A stretch of 64,000 bases of DNA from Dactylosporangium aurantiacum (GCF_000716715.1 NZ_JNYJ01000018.1:62001-126000); one strand, 5' to 3'. Numbered from the stretch's first letter, positions 9,085 to 17,897 are shown. A program made the numbers and translations. The notes: generated by a model from the letters alone, not told the origin.

Positions 9085-9129
9085 AAGTCACACTATTTGT
9101 TGACAGCCTGTGTCGCGCGGGCGCATGAT
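9085..9129 (+). promoter_or_regulatory. Promoter and operator of the importer-dehydratase operon
   Basis: AAGTCACACTATTTG at 9085-9099 matches the motif at 4199-4213 (AAGTCGTACTAATTG) at 12 of 15 positions. It abuts TTGACA (9100-9105), and CATGAT (9124-9129) follows after 18 bp. Spacing and -10 hexamer are the same as at the GH35 promoter (CATGAT, 18 bp), which supports co-regulation of the two transcripts. Confidence 0.68.
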
Positions 9130-9203
9130 TCCTGCACTTCCTCCCCGGCCGACACCCCACCTTCCCGGCCGGACGTGCATCGTTTGCCTGAAGGAGACCT
9201 CCG

Positions 9204-10529
9204 ATGAACGGACTTTCGCGCCGTGGCTTCCTGCGTGCCACCGCGCTTGCCGGTGGCGGCCTGCTCGCCGCGCCCCTGCTATCCGCCTGCAGCGACGACG
9301 GCGGCGACGCCGTGCAGTCCGGGGCGGTCAAAATCGATTTCTGGACCCACGACCCGGGCTATGAGAAGACGTTCACCCAGACGGCCAAGGAGCTCACCGA
9401 CGGCGCCGCCGGTTCGAAGTTCGACTACACGCTCAACGTCACCAAGGGCGAAAGCGACGCCCTGGTCACCCGCCTGATCTCCCAGGGCGCCGCAGGCTCC
9501 GGCACACCGGACCTGATCGGCATCGTGATCAGCGTGTTCCCGCGGCTGATGGCCGGCGGCATCGCCAAACAGCTCCTCGTGCCGCTCGACGACCTCATCG
9601 CCCCGGTCAAGGACGACCTGCTGCGCACCGCCCCGTACGCCTACGACGGCAAGGTCTACGCGCTGGAGTCCGACACCTGCGTGAGCGTGCTGTACTACCG
9701 CGAGGACGAGTTCACCAAGAACGGCATCCCTGCCGACGTCGCCACCTGGGAGGACCTCGCCACGATCGGGGCGAGCCTGCACGCGCGCACCGGGCAGTCC
9801 CTCGGCGTCGTCGCGACCGGTGACAACGGCTCCATCACCAACCAGTACCTGCAGTTCCTGCTGCAGCGCGGCGGTGGGTTCTTCAACGACAAGGGCGAGC
9901 TGCTCCTGGACAGTCCCGAGGCGGTGCAGACGATCGAGTTCATGGCGAAGGGGCTGCAGTCCGGGTTCCTGCTCGGCGTGCCCGACCCGTACGGCGCGCC
10001 GAACACGGCCGCGCTGAAGGAGGGCAAGCTCATCGCCATCGCGATGCCCAACTGGTACAACGTGTACGGCCTGCAGGCGAACGTGCCCGACCAGAAGGGC
10101 AAGTGGAAGATGCGGGCGCTGCCGAAGTTCCAGGCCGGCGGCCACATCGGCTCGTCGCTCGGCGGCACCGGCTTCGCCGTGGTGAAGAACAAGCCCAGCA
10201 CGACCGCCGCGACCGAGCTGCTGCGCTACACGTACCTGACCAGGGAGGGGCAGCTGGCCCGGTTCAAGGCCGGCGGGTTCCTGCCCACCCTGAAGAGCCT
10301 GTACACCGACCAGGACTTCCTCGGCTACGAGGACCCCTACCTCGGCCAGAAGGCCTTCGACGTCTACACCCCCGCGGCGAAGGACCTGCCGACCTTCTAC
10401 CAGAACGAGAACCTCAACCTGCTGACCGACACCTTCGGCGGGCCGCTGCTGGAGGCGCTGCGCGGCAAGAAGAGCCCGGGCGACGCGATCAAGGAGACCG
10501 TCGAGGCCTACAAGAAGAAGGCGAAGTAG
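9204..10529 (+). CDS. ABC importer sugar-binding lipoprotein (family 1)
   Basis: A 441-residue extracellular solute-binding protein. The N-terminus has twin arginines and a lipobox: LSRRGFLRATALAGG then LLSAC, so it is probably exported by Tat and anchored as a lipoprotein. WTHDPGYEKTF, GTPDLIGIV and LYYREDEFTKNGIP are typical of the maltose/oligosaccharide cluster. A good AAGGAG RBS lies 9 bases upstream of ATG 9204. It heads a run with two permeases, a glycosidase, a dehydrogenase and DgoD, so it likely binds galactose-containing oligosaccharides or a galactoside. No ATPase gene accompanies it; a shared MsiK-type ATPase elsewhere is expected. Confidence 0.9.
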   Translation: MNGLSRRGFLRATALAGGGLLAAPLLSACSDDGGDAVQSGAVKIDFWTHDPGYEKTFTQTAKELTDGAAGSKFDYTLNVTKGESDALVTRLISQGAAGSGTPDLIGIVISVFPRLMAGGIAKQLLVPLDDLIAPVKDDLLRTAPYAYDGKVYALESDTCVSVLYYREDEFTKNGIPADVATWEDLATIGASLHARTGQSLGVVATGDNGSITNQYLQFLLQRGGGFFNDKGELLLDSPEAVQTIEFMAKGLQSGFLLGVPDPYGAPNTAALKEGKLIAIAMPNWYNVYGLQANVPDQKGKWKMRALPKFQAGGHIGSSLGGTGFAVVKNKPSTTAATELLRYTYLTREGQLARFKAGGFLPTLKSLYTDQDFLGYEDPYLGQKAFDVYTPAAKDLPTFYQNENLNLLTDTFGGPLLEALRGKKSPGDAIKETVEAYKKKAK

Positions 10530-10532
10530 GCG

Positions 10533-11462
10533 ATGGCCGCGGTCCTGGAAACGCAGACGGCCGGTGCCGGTCCGGGCGCTGCCCGGTCCCGGGCGGCGCG
10601 GCACGGCTGGGTGCCGTACGCGTTCATCTCACCGTTCTACCTGCTGTACGGACTGTTCCTCATCGTTCCCATCGGTGTCGGGGTGTACCTGAGCTTCACC
10701 GAGTGGGCCGGGCTGGGCACGCCGCTGTGGGTGGGCACGCAGAACTACCGTGAGCTGTTCGCCGACGACAGTTTCCGCACCGCGGTCGTCAACACCGCGA
10801 TCTACGTCGTGTTCGCCGTGCTGATCGTGGTGCCGGCCGCGCTGCTCATCGCCCAAGCGCTCAACACCCGCGGGCTGCGCGGCCGGGACCTGTTCCGGCT
10901 GACCTTCTTCACGCCGGTCGTGCTGTCCCCGATCATCATCGCGCTGGTCTTCACGCTGTTCTACGACCGGGAGTACGGGCTGCTCAACGCCGCCCTGCGC
11001 GGCTTCTTCGGCACCGGCGGCGTCGACTGGCTCGGCGACCCGACCTGGGCGAAGGTCAGCGTGATGCTGCTGGTGCTGTGGCGGTGGACCGGCTACCTGA
11101 CCATCTTCTTCCTCGCCGGGCTGCAGAACGTGCCCAAGGAGCTGTACGAGGCGGCGCGGCTGGACGGCGCGGGGGCGCTGCGCACCTTCTTCAACATCAC
11201 CGTCCCGATGCTCAAGCCGGTCACCGCGTTCGTCGCCGTCACCGTCATCGTCGGCACCGCCCAGATCATGGAGGAGCCGTACCTGCTCACCAAAGGCGGC
11301 CCCGGCGAGGCGACGCTGCCGGTGGCGATGTTCATCTACCGGGAGGCGTTCATGCGTCAGCACCTCGGCTACGCCGCGGCCGCCGGCGTGGTCATGTTCG
11401 CGATCGTCTTCGCGATCGGCCGGACCGCGACCGCGGTGTTCGGCGTCGGGCGGCAGCGATGA
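10533..11462 (+). CDS. ABC sugar importer permease 1 (MalF type)
   Basis: A 309-residue membrane protein with about six transmembrane helices, the first near residues 27-50 (FISPFYLLYGLFLIVPIGVGVYL). The EAA loop that contacts the ATPase reads ELYEAARLDGAGALRTFFNI, a standard EAA---G signature. It starts three bases after the binding-protein stop, and its TGA overlaps the ATG of permease 2. It forms the translocation channel for the sugar bound by the 9204 protein. Confidence 0.93.
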   Translation: MAAVLETQTAGAGPGAARSRAARHGWVPYAFISPFYLLYGLFLIVPIGVGVYLSFTEWAGLGTPLWVGTQNYRELFADDSFRTAVVNTAIYVVFAVLIVVPAALLIAQALNTRGLRGRDLFRLTFFTPVVLSPIIIALVFTLFYDREYGLLNAALRGFFGTGGVDWLGDPTWAKVSVMLLVLWRWTGYLTIFFLAGLQNVPKELYEAARLDGAGALRTFFNITVPMLKPVTAFVAVTVIVGTAQIMEEPYLLTKGGPGEATLPVAMFIYREAFMRQHLGYAAAAGVVMFAIVFAIGRTATAVFGVGRQR

Positions 11463-12364
11463 GCGCCCCGGCGCGCCAGGCAGCCGTCGAGCCGGCGACA
11501 GCAACGGCGCAGAGGCCCGAGCCGCCCGTCCGTCGTGGGCGCCGGCTCCGGGCGGGCCGGTGGCTGCTGTATGCCTTCCTCGGCTCGCTGGTCGTCGTGT
11601 TTGTCCTGCCCATGCTGTGGGCGCTGGCCTCGTCGTTCAAACCCCGCGGCGACATCTTCGGCTACCCGCCGTCATTGGTCCCCGACCCGTTCACCCTGGA
11701 CAACTACACCCGGATGCTGGACGCCCAGCCGTTCTGGTCGTGGTTCGCGATCAGCACCGTCGTCGCGGTGGTCTCCACCGCGGTCGCCGTGTTCGTCTGC
11801 TCCCTCGCCGGGTTCGCGTTCGCCAAGTACCGCTTCCGCGGCAAGAACGTGCTGTTCAACATCATGTTCAGCTCGCTGACCGTCCCGTTCGCGGTCATCG
11901 TGGTGCCGCTGTTCGTCATGCTCGTGAAGACCGGCCTGAACAACCCGTGGTTCGCGCTCATCGTGCCGTGGCTGGCGCCGGCCTTCGGTATCTTCATGAT
12001 GCGCCAGTACGTGGAGCAGTCCGTGCCCGATGAGATCCTCGAGTCCGCGAGGGTCGACGGCGCGTCGGAGTTCAGGCTGTTCCTGCGGATCGTCATGCCG
12101 CTGCTGCGCCCCGCGCTCGGGGCGCTCGCGGTGTGGAGCTTCCTCAGCACCTACAACAGCTTCTTCTGGCCGCTCATCGTCGTCGGCAACGACGAGCAGT
12201 ACACGCTGCCGCTGGGCATCCAGTCCATCTATGCCGCCGAGGCGAGGCAGGTCGACCTCGTCCTGGCCGCGTCGGTCCTGGCCGCGATCCCCAGCCTGCT
12301 GCTGTTCACCGCCTTGCGTAAGCAACTCCTCGAAGGGCTCACCGCCGGTGCCGTCAAACACTGA
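11459..12364 (+). CDS. ABC sugar importer permease 2 (MalG type)
   Basis: A 301-residue permease with six predicted helices after a ~35-residue basic N-terminus. LYAFLGSLVVVFVLPMLWAL is helix 1, and EILESARVDGASEFRLFLRI is the EAA motif facing the ATPase. ATG 11459 overlaps the previous stop (ATGA); longer in-frame starts would run inside permease 1. Its 3' end overlaps the start of the cellulase-like gene by 17 bases, so the operon is tightly packed. Confidence 0.93.
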   Translation: MSAPARQAAVEPATATAQRPEPPVRRGRRLRAGRWLLYAFLGSLVVVFVLPMLWALASSFKPRGDIFGYPPSLVPDPFTLDNYTRMLDAQPFWSWFAISTVVAVVSTAVAVFVCSLAGFAFAKYRFRGKNVLFNIMFSSLTVPFAVIVVPLFVMLVKTGLNNPWFALIVPWLAPAFGIFMMRQYVEQSVPDEILESARVDGASEFRLFLRIVMPLLRPALGALAVWSFLSTYNSFFWPLIVVGNDEQYTLPLGIQSIYAAEARQVDLVLAASVLAAIPSLLLFTALRKQLLEGLTAGAVKH

Positions 12365-13598
12365 CAAGCTCACCATCACTCTGTGGGACTTCACCTGGTA
12401 CACCCGTACCGGACCCGGCGAGCCCTTCGCCGACCTCGACGCGGCGTTCGCGCAGGCCGTCGAGCGCGGTTACAACACCGTCCGCGTCTGCGCCATGCCG
12501 TTCCTGCTGTTCCGCTCCGGCCTCGACACCACCGCCCTGACCTTCACCGGCCTCGGCGGCGGGTACGCCCAGCGCACCCGCTGGTACGACGTGCCGGGCG
12601 AGGCGACGATCGACGGACGGGCGCACCTGCTCGCCCTGTTCACCGCCGCCGCCCGGCACGGCTGCCGGATCATCGTCTCCAGTTGGGAGTACCAGCAGAG
12701 CCCGGCGTTCCTGTCCGTGCCCGACTGGCACCACGCGCTGTCCTCGGTCCCACCCGCCGACCGGGCCGACGTGCTCGCCGACGCGCACGCCGACCTTGTC
12801 GACCACGTCACCGCACACGGCCTGGCCGGCCAGCTCGCGTTCGTGGAACTGCACAACGAGGTCCAGTTCGGCAGGCTCGCCGACGTCGGCTCACCCGGCG
12901 AGGATCCGCTGCAGGCGCTGCAGCCGTACCTCACCGCGGCGATCGACCGGTTCAAGCGCCGGCACCCCGAGGTGCCGGTGACCGTGAACGTCGCCCGGGT
13001 GCCTGTCGGGTCGATGCGCTTCCTGCCGGCCAACGCCGACGTGGCGGTGTTCCACCCATATCTCAACGGCGTCCTCGAGGAGCTGCACGACGCCTTCGCC
13101 CTGCGCAGCCCCGACCGGCCGTTCCCGCAGGGTCTCGCCCGCCGGGAGCTGCTGCGCGACGGTGCGCCGGACCTCGACGCGTGGTGGCCGCCGGACGCCG
13201 ACCGGTGGCGCCTGGACGCCACCGTCGTTGGGCACCGGGAGGTCTACGTCCACGACTGGTGCGACCCGGCCAAGTGGGACCGCTGGCTGTACGACCGCTA
13301 CGCCGTCCACCGGCACGCGATGCGCCAGAAGCTCGAGCTGTGGATCACGGCCGCCGCCGACTGGGCCGCCGCGAACGACATCCCCCTGGTCCTCGGCGAA
13401 GGCTGGGTCGGCTACACCCCGCTGCACGGCACCTTCGAGGAGGGCCCGGTCGGTGCTCAGTTCTGTCGCGAAGCGGTCGGACTGGCGTCCCAGGTGGGCG
13501 CATGGGGCACGGTGGTGTGCTCCAACGCCGCCCCGCACCATCCGATGTGGCACGACGTCGCCCTGCAGGTCGAACTGAACCGGGAGTTCGCCGGATGA
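12348..13598 (+). CDS. Cellulase-like (clan-A TIM-barrel) glycosidase
   Basis: A 416-residue cytoplasmic protein with no signal peptide. LTITLWDFTWYTRTGPGEPF opens a TIM barrel. ELHNEVQFG near residue 168 supplies an N-E acid/base pair, and PLVLGEGWVGYTPLHGTFEE near residue 346 supplies a nucleophile glutamate, as expected for clan GH-A. It resembles the sugar-binding cellulase-like family often found with sugar importers; I cannot assign a GH family or linkage. GTG 12348 lies inside the end of permease 2, and its stop overlaps the SDR start (ATGA). It probably trims the imported oligosaccharide. Confidence 0.72.
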   Translation: MPSNTDKLTITLWDFTWYTRTGPGEPFADLDAAFAQAVERGYNTVRVCAMPFLLFRSGLDTTALTFTGLGGGYAQRTRWYDVPGEATIDGRAHLLALFTAAARHGCRIIVSSWEYQQSPAFLSVPDWHHALSSVPPADRADVLADAHADLVDHVTAHGLAGQLAFVELHNEVQFGRLADVGSPGEDPLQALQPYLTAAIDRFKRRHPEVPVTVNVARVPVGSMRFLPANADVAVFHPYLNGVLEELHDAFALRSPDRPFPQGLARRELLRDGAPDLDAWWPPDADRWRLDATVVGHREVYVHDWCDPAKWDRWLYDRYAVHRHAMRQKLELWITAAADWAAANDIPLVLGEGWVGYTPLHGTFEEGPVGAQFCREAVGLASQVGAWGTVVCSNAAPHHPMWHDVALQVELNREFAG

Positions 13599-14344
13599 AC
13601 ACCGAACGGTTCAACGGCCGGGTCGTCCTCGTGACCGGCGCCGCATCCGGCATCGGTGCCGAGGCGGCGGCCCGGTTCGCCGCCGAAGGCGCCGACGTCG
13701 TGCTGCTGGACATCGACGACGACCGCGGCAACGCCGTCGCCCACGAGACCGGCGGGCGGTACCTGCACTGCGACGTCGCCGCCGCCGCCGACTGGGACAC
13801 CGTCGCCACCAGCGTGCACGAGCAGTACGGCCGGGTCGACGTCGTGTTCTCCAACGGGCCCGGCAGGATCGTGCGGACCGTCGCCGTGCACGAGCTGACC
13901 GAGGACGAGTGGGACCGGCAGATCGCCGTCACGCTCAAGGCCGCGTACCTGGCGGCCCGCACGTTCTGCCCCTCGCTCGGCCGGACCCAAGGCTCGTTGA
14001 TCTTCACCTCGTCCGTGCACGCCGGGATCGGGGTGCGAGGCTGCGCTGCCTACGCGGCGGCCAAGGGTGGCCTGCTCGCACTGACGCGGCAACTCGCCGT
14101 CGAGTACGCGCCGGCCGTGCGGGTCAACGCGGTCGTCCCCGGACCGGTCCGCACCCCGGCCTGGGACGGCATCGACAGCGCCGGCGTGGCCGCCACCATC
14201 GCCGAGACCCCGGCGGGACGCCTGGGCGATCCGGCCGACATCGCCGCTGCGGTCGCCTATCTCGCCTCCCCGGACGCCAGCTTCGTCACCGGCTCGACCC
14301 TCACCGTCGACGGCGGCTGGACGATCTCCACCACCTCCTCCTGA
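13595..14344 (+). CDS. Short-chain dehydrogenase, candidate galactose 1-dehydrogenase
   Basis: A 249-residue classical SDR. The cofactor motif TGAASGIG is at 14-21, the acidic D39 after beta-2 favours NAD over NADP, and the catalytic set S140, Y153, K157 is intact. The usual NAG motif is replaced by SNGPG at 86-90, which is unusual. In this operon the step still missing for the oxidative galactose route is sugar to lactone, so I propose that it oxidises D-galactose (or a related aldose) to the 1,5-lactone. That substrate is inference; SDR families cannot be assigned by eye. It is coupled to the glycosidase gene by an ATGA overlap. Confidence 0.8.
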   Translation: MNTERFNGRVVLVTGAASGIGAEAAARFAAEGADVVLLDIDDDRGNAVAHETGGRYLHCDVAAAADWDTVATSVHEQYGRVDVVFSNGPGRIVRTVAVHELTEDEWDRQIAVTLKAAYLAARTFCPSLGRTQGSLIFTSSVHAGIGVRGCAAYAAAKGGLLALTRQLAVEYAPAVRVNAVVPGPVRTPAWDGIDSAGVAATIAETPAGRLGDPADIAAAVAYLASPDASFVTGSTLTVDGGWTISTTSS

Positions 14345-14372
14345 GCTCCTGACACCGCAAGGGTGACTGCAC

Positions 14373-15518
14373 ATGAAGATCGTCTCGATGGACACCTTTC
14401 TCGTCCCGCCACGCTGGCTGTTCCTTCGCGTGCGGACGGACGAAGGCATCACCGGATGGGGCGAACCGGTCGTCGAGGGCCGGGCCGAGACGGTGCGGGC
14501 AGCGGTGGCGGAGCTCAGCGACTACCTCATCGGCGAGGACCCGCTGCGCATCGAGCACCACTGGCAGGTACTCACGAAAGGCGGCTTCTACCGGGGCGGG
14601 CCGGTGCTGTCCAGCGCCGTCGCCGGCATCGACCAGGCGCTGTGGGACATCGCCGGCAAGACGTACGGACGGCCGGTGCACGCGCTGCTCGGCGGACACG
14701 TCCGGGACCGGGTCCGGATGTACGCGTGGATCGGCGGTGACCGACCCGCCGACGTCGCCGCCCTCGCGCGGGAACAGATCGACGCCGGGTTCACCGCGGT
14801 GAAGATGAACGGCTCAGGGGAGCTCACGCACATCGACACCCCACGCCGCACCGGCGAGGTCGTCGAACGCGTCGCGGCCGTCCGGGACGCGATCGGCCCG
14901 GACAACGACCTCGTCGTGGACTTCCACGGCCGGGTCTCGACCGCCATGGCCCGCCGGCTGCTGCCGCTGCTCGAGCCGTACCTGCCGCTGTTCATCGAGG
15001 AGGCCGTCCTGCCCGAACACACGGCCCACCTCGCCGCGCTCGCCGCCGCTACCGCGATCCCCCTGGCCGCGGGGGAGCGGCTGTACTCGCGAGGGGACTT
15101 CCGGACGCTGCTCGCCAGCGGCGCCGCCGTCGCCCAGCCGGACGTGTCGCACGCCGGCGGGATCTCCGAGGTGCGGCGCATCGCCGCGATGGCCGAGAGC
15201 CATGACGTGAGCATGGCCCCGCACTGCCCACTCGGGCCGATCGCGCTCGCGGCCAGCCTGCAGCTGGCGTTCGCCATCCCGAACTTCCTCATCCAGGAAC
15301 AGAGCGTGGGCATCCACTACAACATCGGCAACGACGTGCTCGACTACCTCGTCGACCCGGCACCGCTGCGGTTCCGTCACGGCCACGCCGAACTCGGCAA
15401 CGCCCCGGGCCTCGGCATCGAGGTCGACGAGCAAGCGGTGCTCCGCGCCGCCGAGGTCGGCCACCGCTGGCGCAACCCGATCTGGCACCACGCCGACGGC
15501 TCCCTCGCCGAGTGGTGA
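14373..15518 (+). CDS. dgoD: D-galactonate dehydratase (enolase superfamily)
   Basis: A 381-residue protein that matches what I know of enteric DgoD nearly end to end: VPPRWLFLRVRTDEGITGWG, GFYRGGPVLSSAVAGIDQAL, VDFHGRVSTAMA and the very C-terminus WRNPIWHHADGSLAEW. Metal ligands are D183, E209 and E235; catalytic histidines are H185 and H284. It dehydrates galactonate to 2-keto-3-deoxy-galactonate, which the kinase at 7298 and aldolase at 6676 convert to pyruvate and glyceraldehyde 3-phosphate. One deviation is EEAV where DgoD has EEPV. It follows the SDR gene by 28 bases and ends the operon. Confidence 0.94.
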   Translation: MKIVSMDTFLVPPRWLFLRVRTDEGITGWGEPVVEGRAETVRAAVAELSDYLIGEDPLRIEHHWQVLTKGGFYRGGPVLSSAVAGIDQALWDIAGKTYGRPVHALLGGHVRDRVRMYAWIGGDRPADVAALAREQIDAGFTAVKMNGSGELTHIDTPRRTGEVVERVAAVRDAIGPDNDLVVDFHGRVSTAMARRLLPLLEPYLPLFIEEAVLPEHTAHLAALAAATAIPLAAGERLYSRGDFRTLLASGAAVAQPDVSHAGGISEVRRIAAMAESHDVSMAPHCPLGPIALAASLQLAFAIPNFLIQEQSVGIHYNIGNDVLDYLVDPAPLRFRHGHAELGNAPGLGIEVDEQAVLRAAEVGHRWRNPIWHHADGSLAEW

Positions 15519-15528
15519 CCACCATGGG

Positions 15529-15554
15529 CCGGCGGACACTCCGTTGCCCGCCGG
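15529..15554 (+). terminator. Hairpin after dgoD
   Basis: CCGGCGG (15529-15535) pairs perfectly with CCGCCGG (15548-15554) across a 12-base loop, 10 bases after the dgoD stop. There is no T-tract, as is usual in this GC range. Confidence 0.4.
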
Positions 15555-15694
15555 AGGGCCACGGCAGCGTCCCGCGGAGGCTGGCGCCACGTCGCCGCCC
15601 GCCTGCGGTGGCGGCGGTCATGGCCGCTTACCGGTGGCGGGCTGGCAGAATGTTCCAGGTGGATCAGCCGGAGGGGACCCGACACGCACGCCGC

Positions 15695-16816
15695 GTGGCG
15701 GTCACCCTGCACGACGTGGCCCGCGAGGCGGGGGTCTCGTATGCCACCGCGTCGCGCGCCCTCAACGGCAGTGACCGCAATGTCCGGCAGGAGAACGCGG
15801 TCCGGGTCCAGGCCGCTGCTGCCCGGCTCGGCTACGTGCCGCACGCGCCCGCGCAGGCGATCGCCCGCGGTTCCACCAACACCGTGGCGCTGGTCGTCAG
15901 CGACGTCGACGACCCCTACTTCTCGATGATCGCCGCCGGCGTCATCGACGCCGCCGAGGACGCCGGTCTCATCGTCACCATGGCGGTGGCCGATCGCTCG
16001 CCGGGGCTGGAGCTGCAGATCGTGCGGACGCTGCGCGGGCATCGGCCGCGGGCCATTGTGGTCGCGGGGAGCCGCATCGACGGCTCCGGGGAGCGGGCCT
16101 CGCTGGTCGAGGAGCTGGAGGCGTACCGCGCCAGTGGTGGCCGGGTGAGCCTGATCAGCCAGCCGGACCTGCCGTTCCCGACGTTCGCCATCGACAACAC
16201 CGGCGGTGCGCGACGGCTGGCGCTGGAGCTGGCCGGGCTCGGCTACCAGCGGTTCGCCGTCGTGCACGGCGACGACGCGATCCGCGCGTCCCGGGACCGG
16301 CGCACCGCGTTCGCGGACGGGCTGCGCGAGGCGGGCCTCGGGCTCGACCCGGGGTGCGAGATCGCGACCGACTTCAGCCGCTCCGGCGGGCTCGCTGCCG
16401 CGGAGCGGCTCGCCGAGCTGGCGCGCGCCGGGGTGGAGGCGGTGTTCGCGGTGACCGACGTGATGGCCATCGGCGCGATGAGCGGGCTGCGGGCGGCCGG
16501 GCTGCGACCAGGAGTGGATCTCGCGCTGGCCGGCTTCGACGACATCGAGGCAGCCGGTGAGGTCACGCCCGGGCTGACCTCGGTGCGGGCGCCGCTGCGG
16601 GAGGTTGGGCGGCGGGCCGTGGAGGCGGCGCTGTCGGGGGCACCGGCGGGCGTCGTCGACATCCCGGTCGAGGTGGTGCTGCGCGACAGCACCCCGCCAC
16701 GACACCGCGGGGCCGACCCGCCACGAACCGTTGTCGTGAACGGCGCCACCCACCTCACCGCCAGGAAGGGACACGACGTTGCCGCATCCAGCCAGGCCCA
16801 CGGTCACGTTACGTGA
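15695..16816 (+). CDS. LacI-family transcriptional regulator
   Basis: A LacI regulator of about 373 residues. The HTH is right at the start (TLHDVAREAGVSYATASRALNG), then the hinge (LGYVPHAPAQAIARGSTNTVALVV) and a full effector domain with FDDIEAAGEVTPGLTSVRAPLREVG. The tail of about 45 residues is longer than usual. GTG 15695 gives the normal N-terminus; ATG 15650 would add 15 residues and is the alternative. It overlaps the next lacI gene by 38 bases. The pair sits just upstream of the operator TGGAATACGTTTTCCC and probably controls the beta-helix and importer genes that follow. Confidence 0.85.
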   Translation: MAVTLHDVAREAGVSYATASRALNGSDRNVRQENAVRVQAAAARLGYVPHAPAQAIARGSTNTVALVVSDVDDPYFSMIAAGVIDAAEDAGLIVTMAVADRSPGLELQIVRTLRGHRPRAIVVAGSRIDGSGERASLVEELEAYRASGGRVSLISQPDLPFPTFAIDNTGGARRLALELAGLGYQRFAVVHGDDAIRASRDRRTAFADGLREAGLGLDPGCEIATDFSRSGGLAAAERLAELARAGVEAVFAVTDVMAIGAMSGLRAAGLRPGVDLALAGFDDIEAAGEVTPGLTSVRAPLREVGRRAVEAALSGAPAGVVDIPVEVVLRDSTPPRHRGADPPRTVVVNGATHLTARKGHDVAASSQAHGHVT

Positions 16817-17831
16817 TGTCGCGGGTGCGGCCGGGGTCTCGGTCGCGACCGCGTCCCGGGTGCTCAGCGGCAGCTCGCGGTCGGTCGCCCCGCAGTACGT
16901 GAGCCGGGTGCTGGAGGCGGCCGCGTCGCTGCGGTACACCGCGGACGTGTCGGCGCGGGCGATGCGACGCAAGAGCGACGCCATCGCGTTGGTCGCCGAC
17001 GACCTGACCACGCCCTCCATCGCGCTCGTAGTCGCGGCGATGGAGCGGCAGGCACGCACCGTGGACGCGTTCGTCACCGTGTCGGCCACGCGAGGACTAC
17101 CCGAGCGGCAGCTGGAGACCGTCCGGACACTGTGCGGCTTCTGGCCCCGGGCGCTGGTGCTGACCTCCAGCCGGATCGCGACCGGCGAGGTCGGCGCCCG
17201 GCTGCTCGAGGAGCTGCTCGCGTACGAGCGCCGTGGCGGCCGGGTGGTGATCTACGGCGACATCGACGTGCCGTTCGACTCGATCCGCGTCGACGACCGT
17301 GCGTCGGCTCGGCTGCTCGGTGCGCATCTGGCCGCGACCGGCCACCGCCGCCCGGTGATCCTCGCCGGCAGCCGTGAACGCTCCTTCGCCGCCGAGCGGA
17401 CGTCGGGGTTCGTGGAGGGCCTGCTCGGCGGTGGGGTCGACGTGCAGGACATCCGGATCGTCAACTGCGAGGTCGGCAGGCGCGGCGCCTTCGAGGCCAC
17501 GGCGGCGCTGATCGGCGGCGGACTCGGCGACACCGATGCGCTGCTCGCCGTCAACGACCAGATGGCGATCGGCGCCCTCGCCGCGTGCCGGGCCGCCGGA
17601 GTCGACGTCCCCGGTCGGCTATCGGTGTCGGGCTTCGACGACATCCAGCTCGCCGCCGACGTGACGCCGCGGCTGACGACGGTCGCGCTGCCCTTCGCCG
17701 ACATCGGTGCCCGCTCGATTCGACTCGCACTGACCGCGGGGGAGGATCGCCGGGACGTGGTGCGAGAGACGGTCATGGGCACGCTGGTCCCCGGCGGGAG
17801 CACCGTGGACCGGGCCGCCCGCAACCGGTAG
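16779..17831 (+). CDS. Second LacI-family regulator, overlapping the first
   Basis: A 350-residue LacI protein starting with TTG 16779, with AGGAAGG at 16763-16769 as RBS. The HTH is TLRDVAGAAGVSVATASRVLSG, the hinge RYTADVSARAMRRKSDAIAL, and the effector domain ends VSGFDDIQLAADVTPRLTTV. It resembles the preceding regulator along its length (shared FWPRALVLTSSRI / HRPRAIVVAGSRI), so a tandem duplication is likely. A rare TTA leucine codon lies at 16809-16811 within the HTH coding region. Both proteins may bind the same operator or form heterodimers; that is speculation. Confidence 0.88.
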   Translation: MPHPARPTVTLRDVAGAAGVSVATASRVLSGSSRSVAPQYVSRVLEAAASLRYTADVSARAMRRKSDAIALVADDLTTPSIALVVAAMERQARTVDAFVTVSATRGLPERQLETVRTLCGFWPRALVLTSSRIATGEVGARLLEELLAYERRGGRVVIYGDIDVPFDSIRVDDRASARLLGAHLAATGHRRPVILAGSRERSFAAERTSGFVEGLLGGGVDVQDIRIVNCEVGRRGAFEATAALIGGGLGDTDALLAVNDQMAIGALAACRAAGVDVPGRLSVSGFDDIQLAADVTPRLTTVALPFADIGARSIRLALTAGEDRRDVVRETVMGTLVPGGSTVDRAARNR

Positions 17832-17880
17832 CGGCGGGCCGCTCGCAGCCGGTAGTGGCTGCTCCGCCCCAGAAAGCGGT

Positions 17881-17897
17881 AACGACGGGTCGTCGTT
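17881..17897 (+). terminator. Perfect 7-bp hairpin after the lacI pair
   Basis: AACGACG (17881-17887), loop GGT, CGTCGTT (17891-17897). It lies 50 bases after the stop of the second lacI and overlaps the proposed -35 of the next promoter by two bases, so it could end the regulator transcript. Confidence 0.4.
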
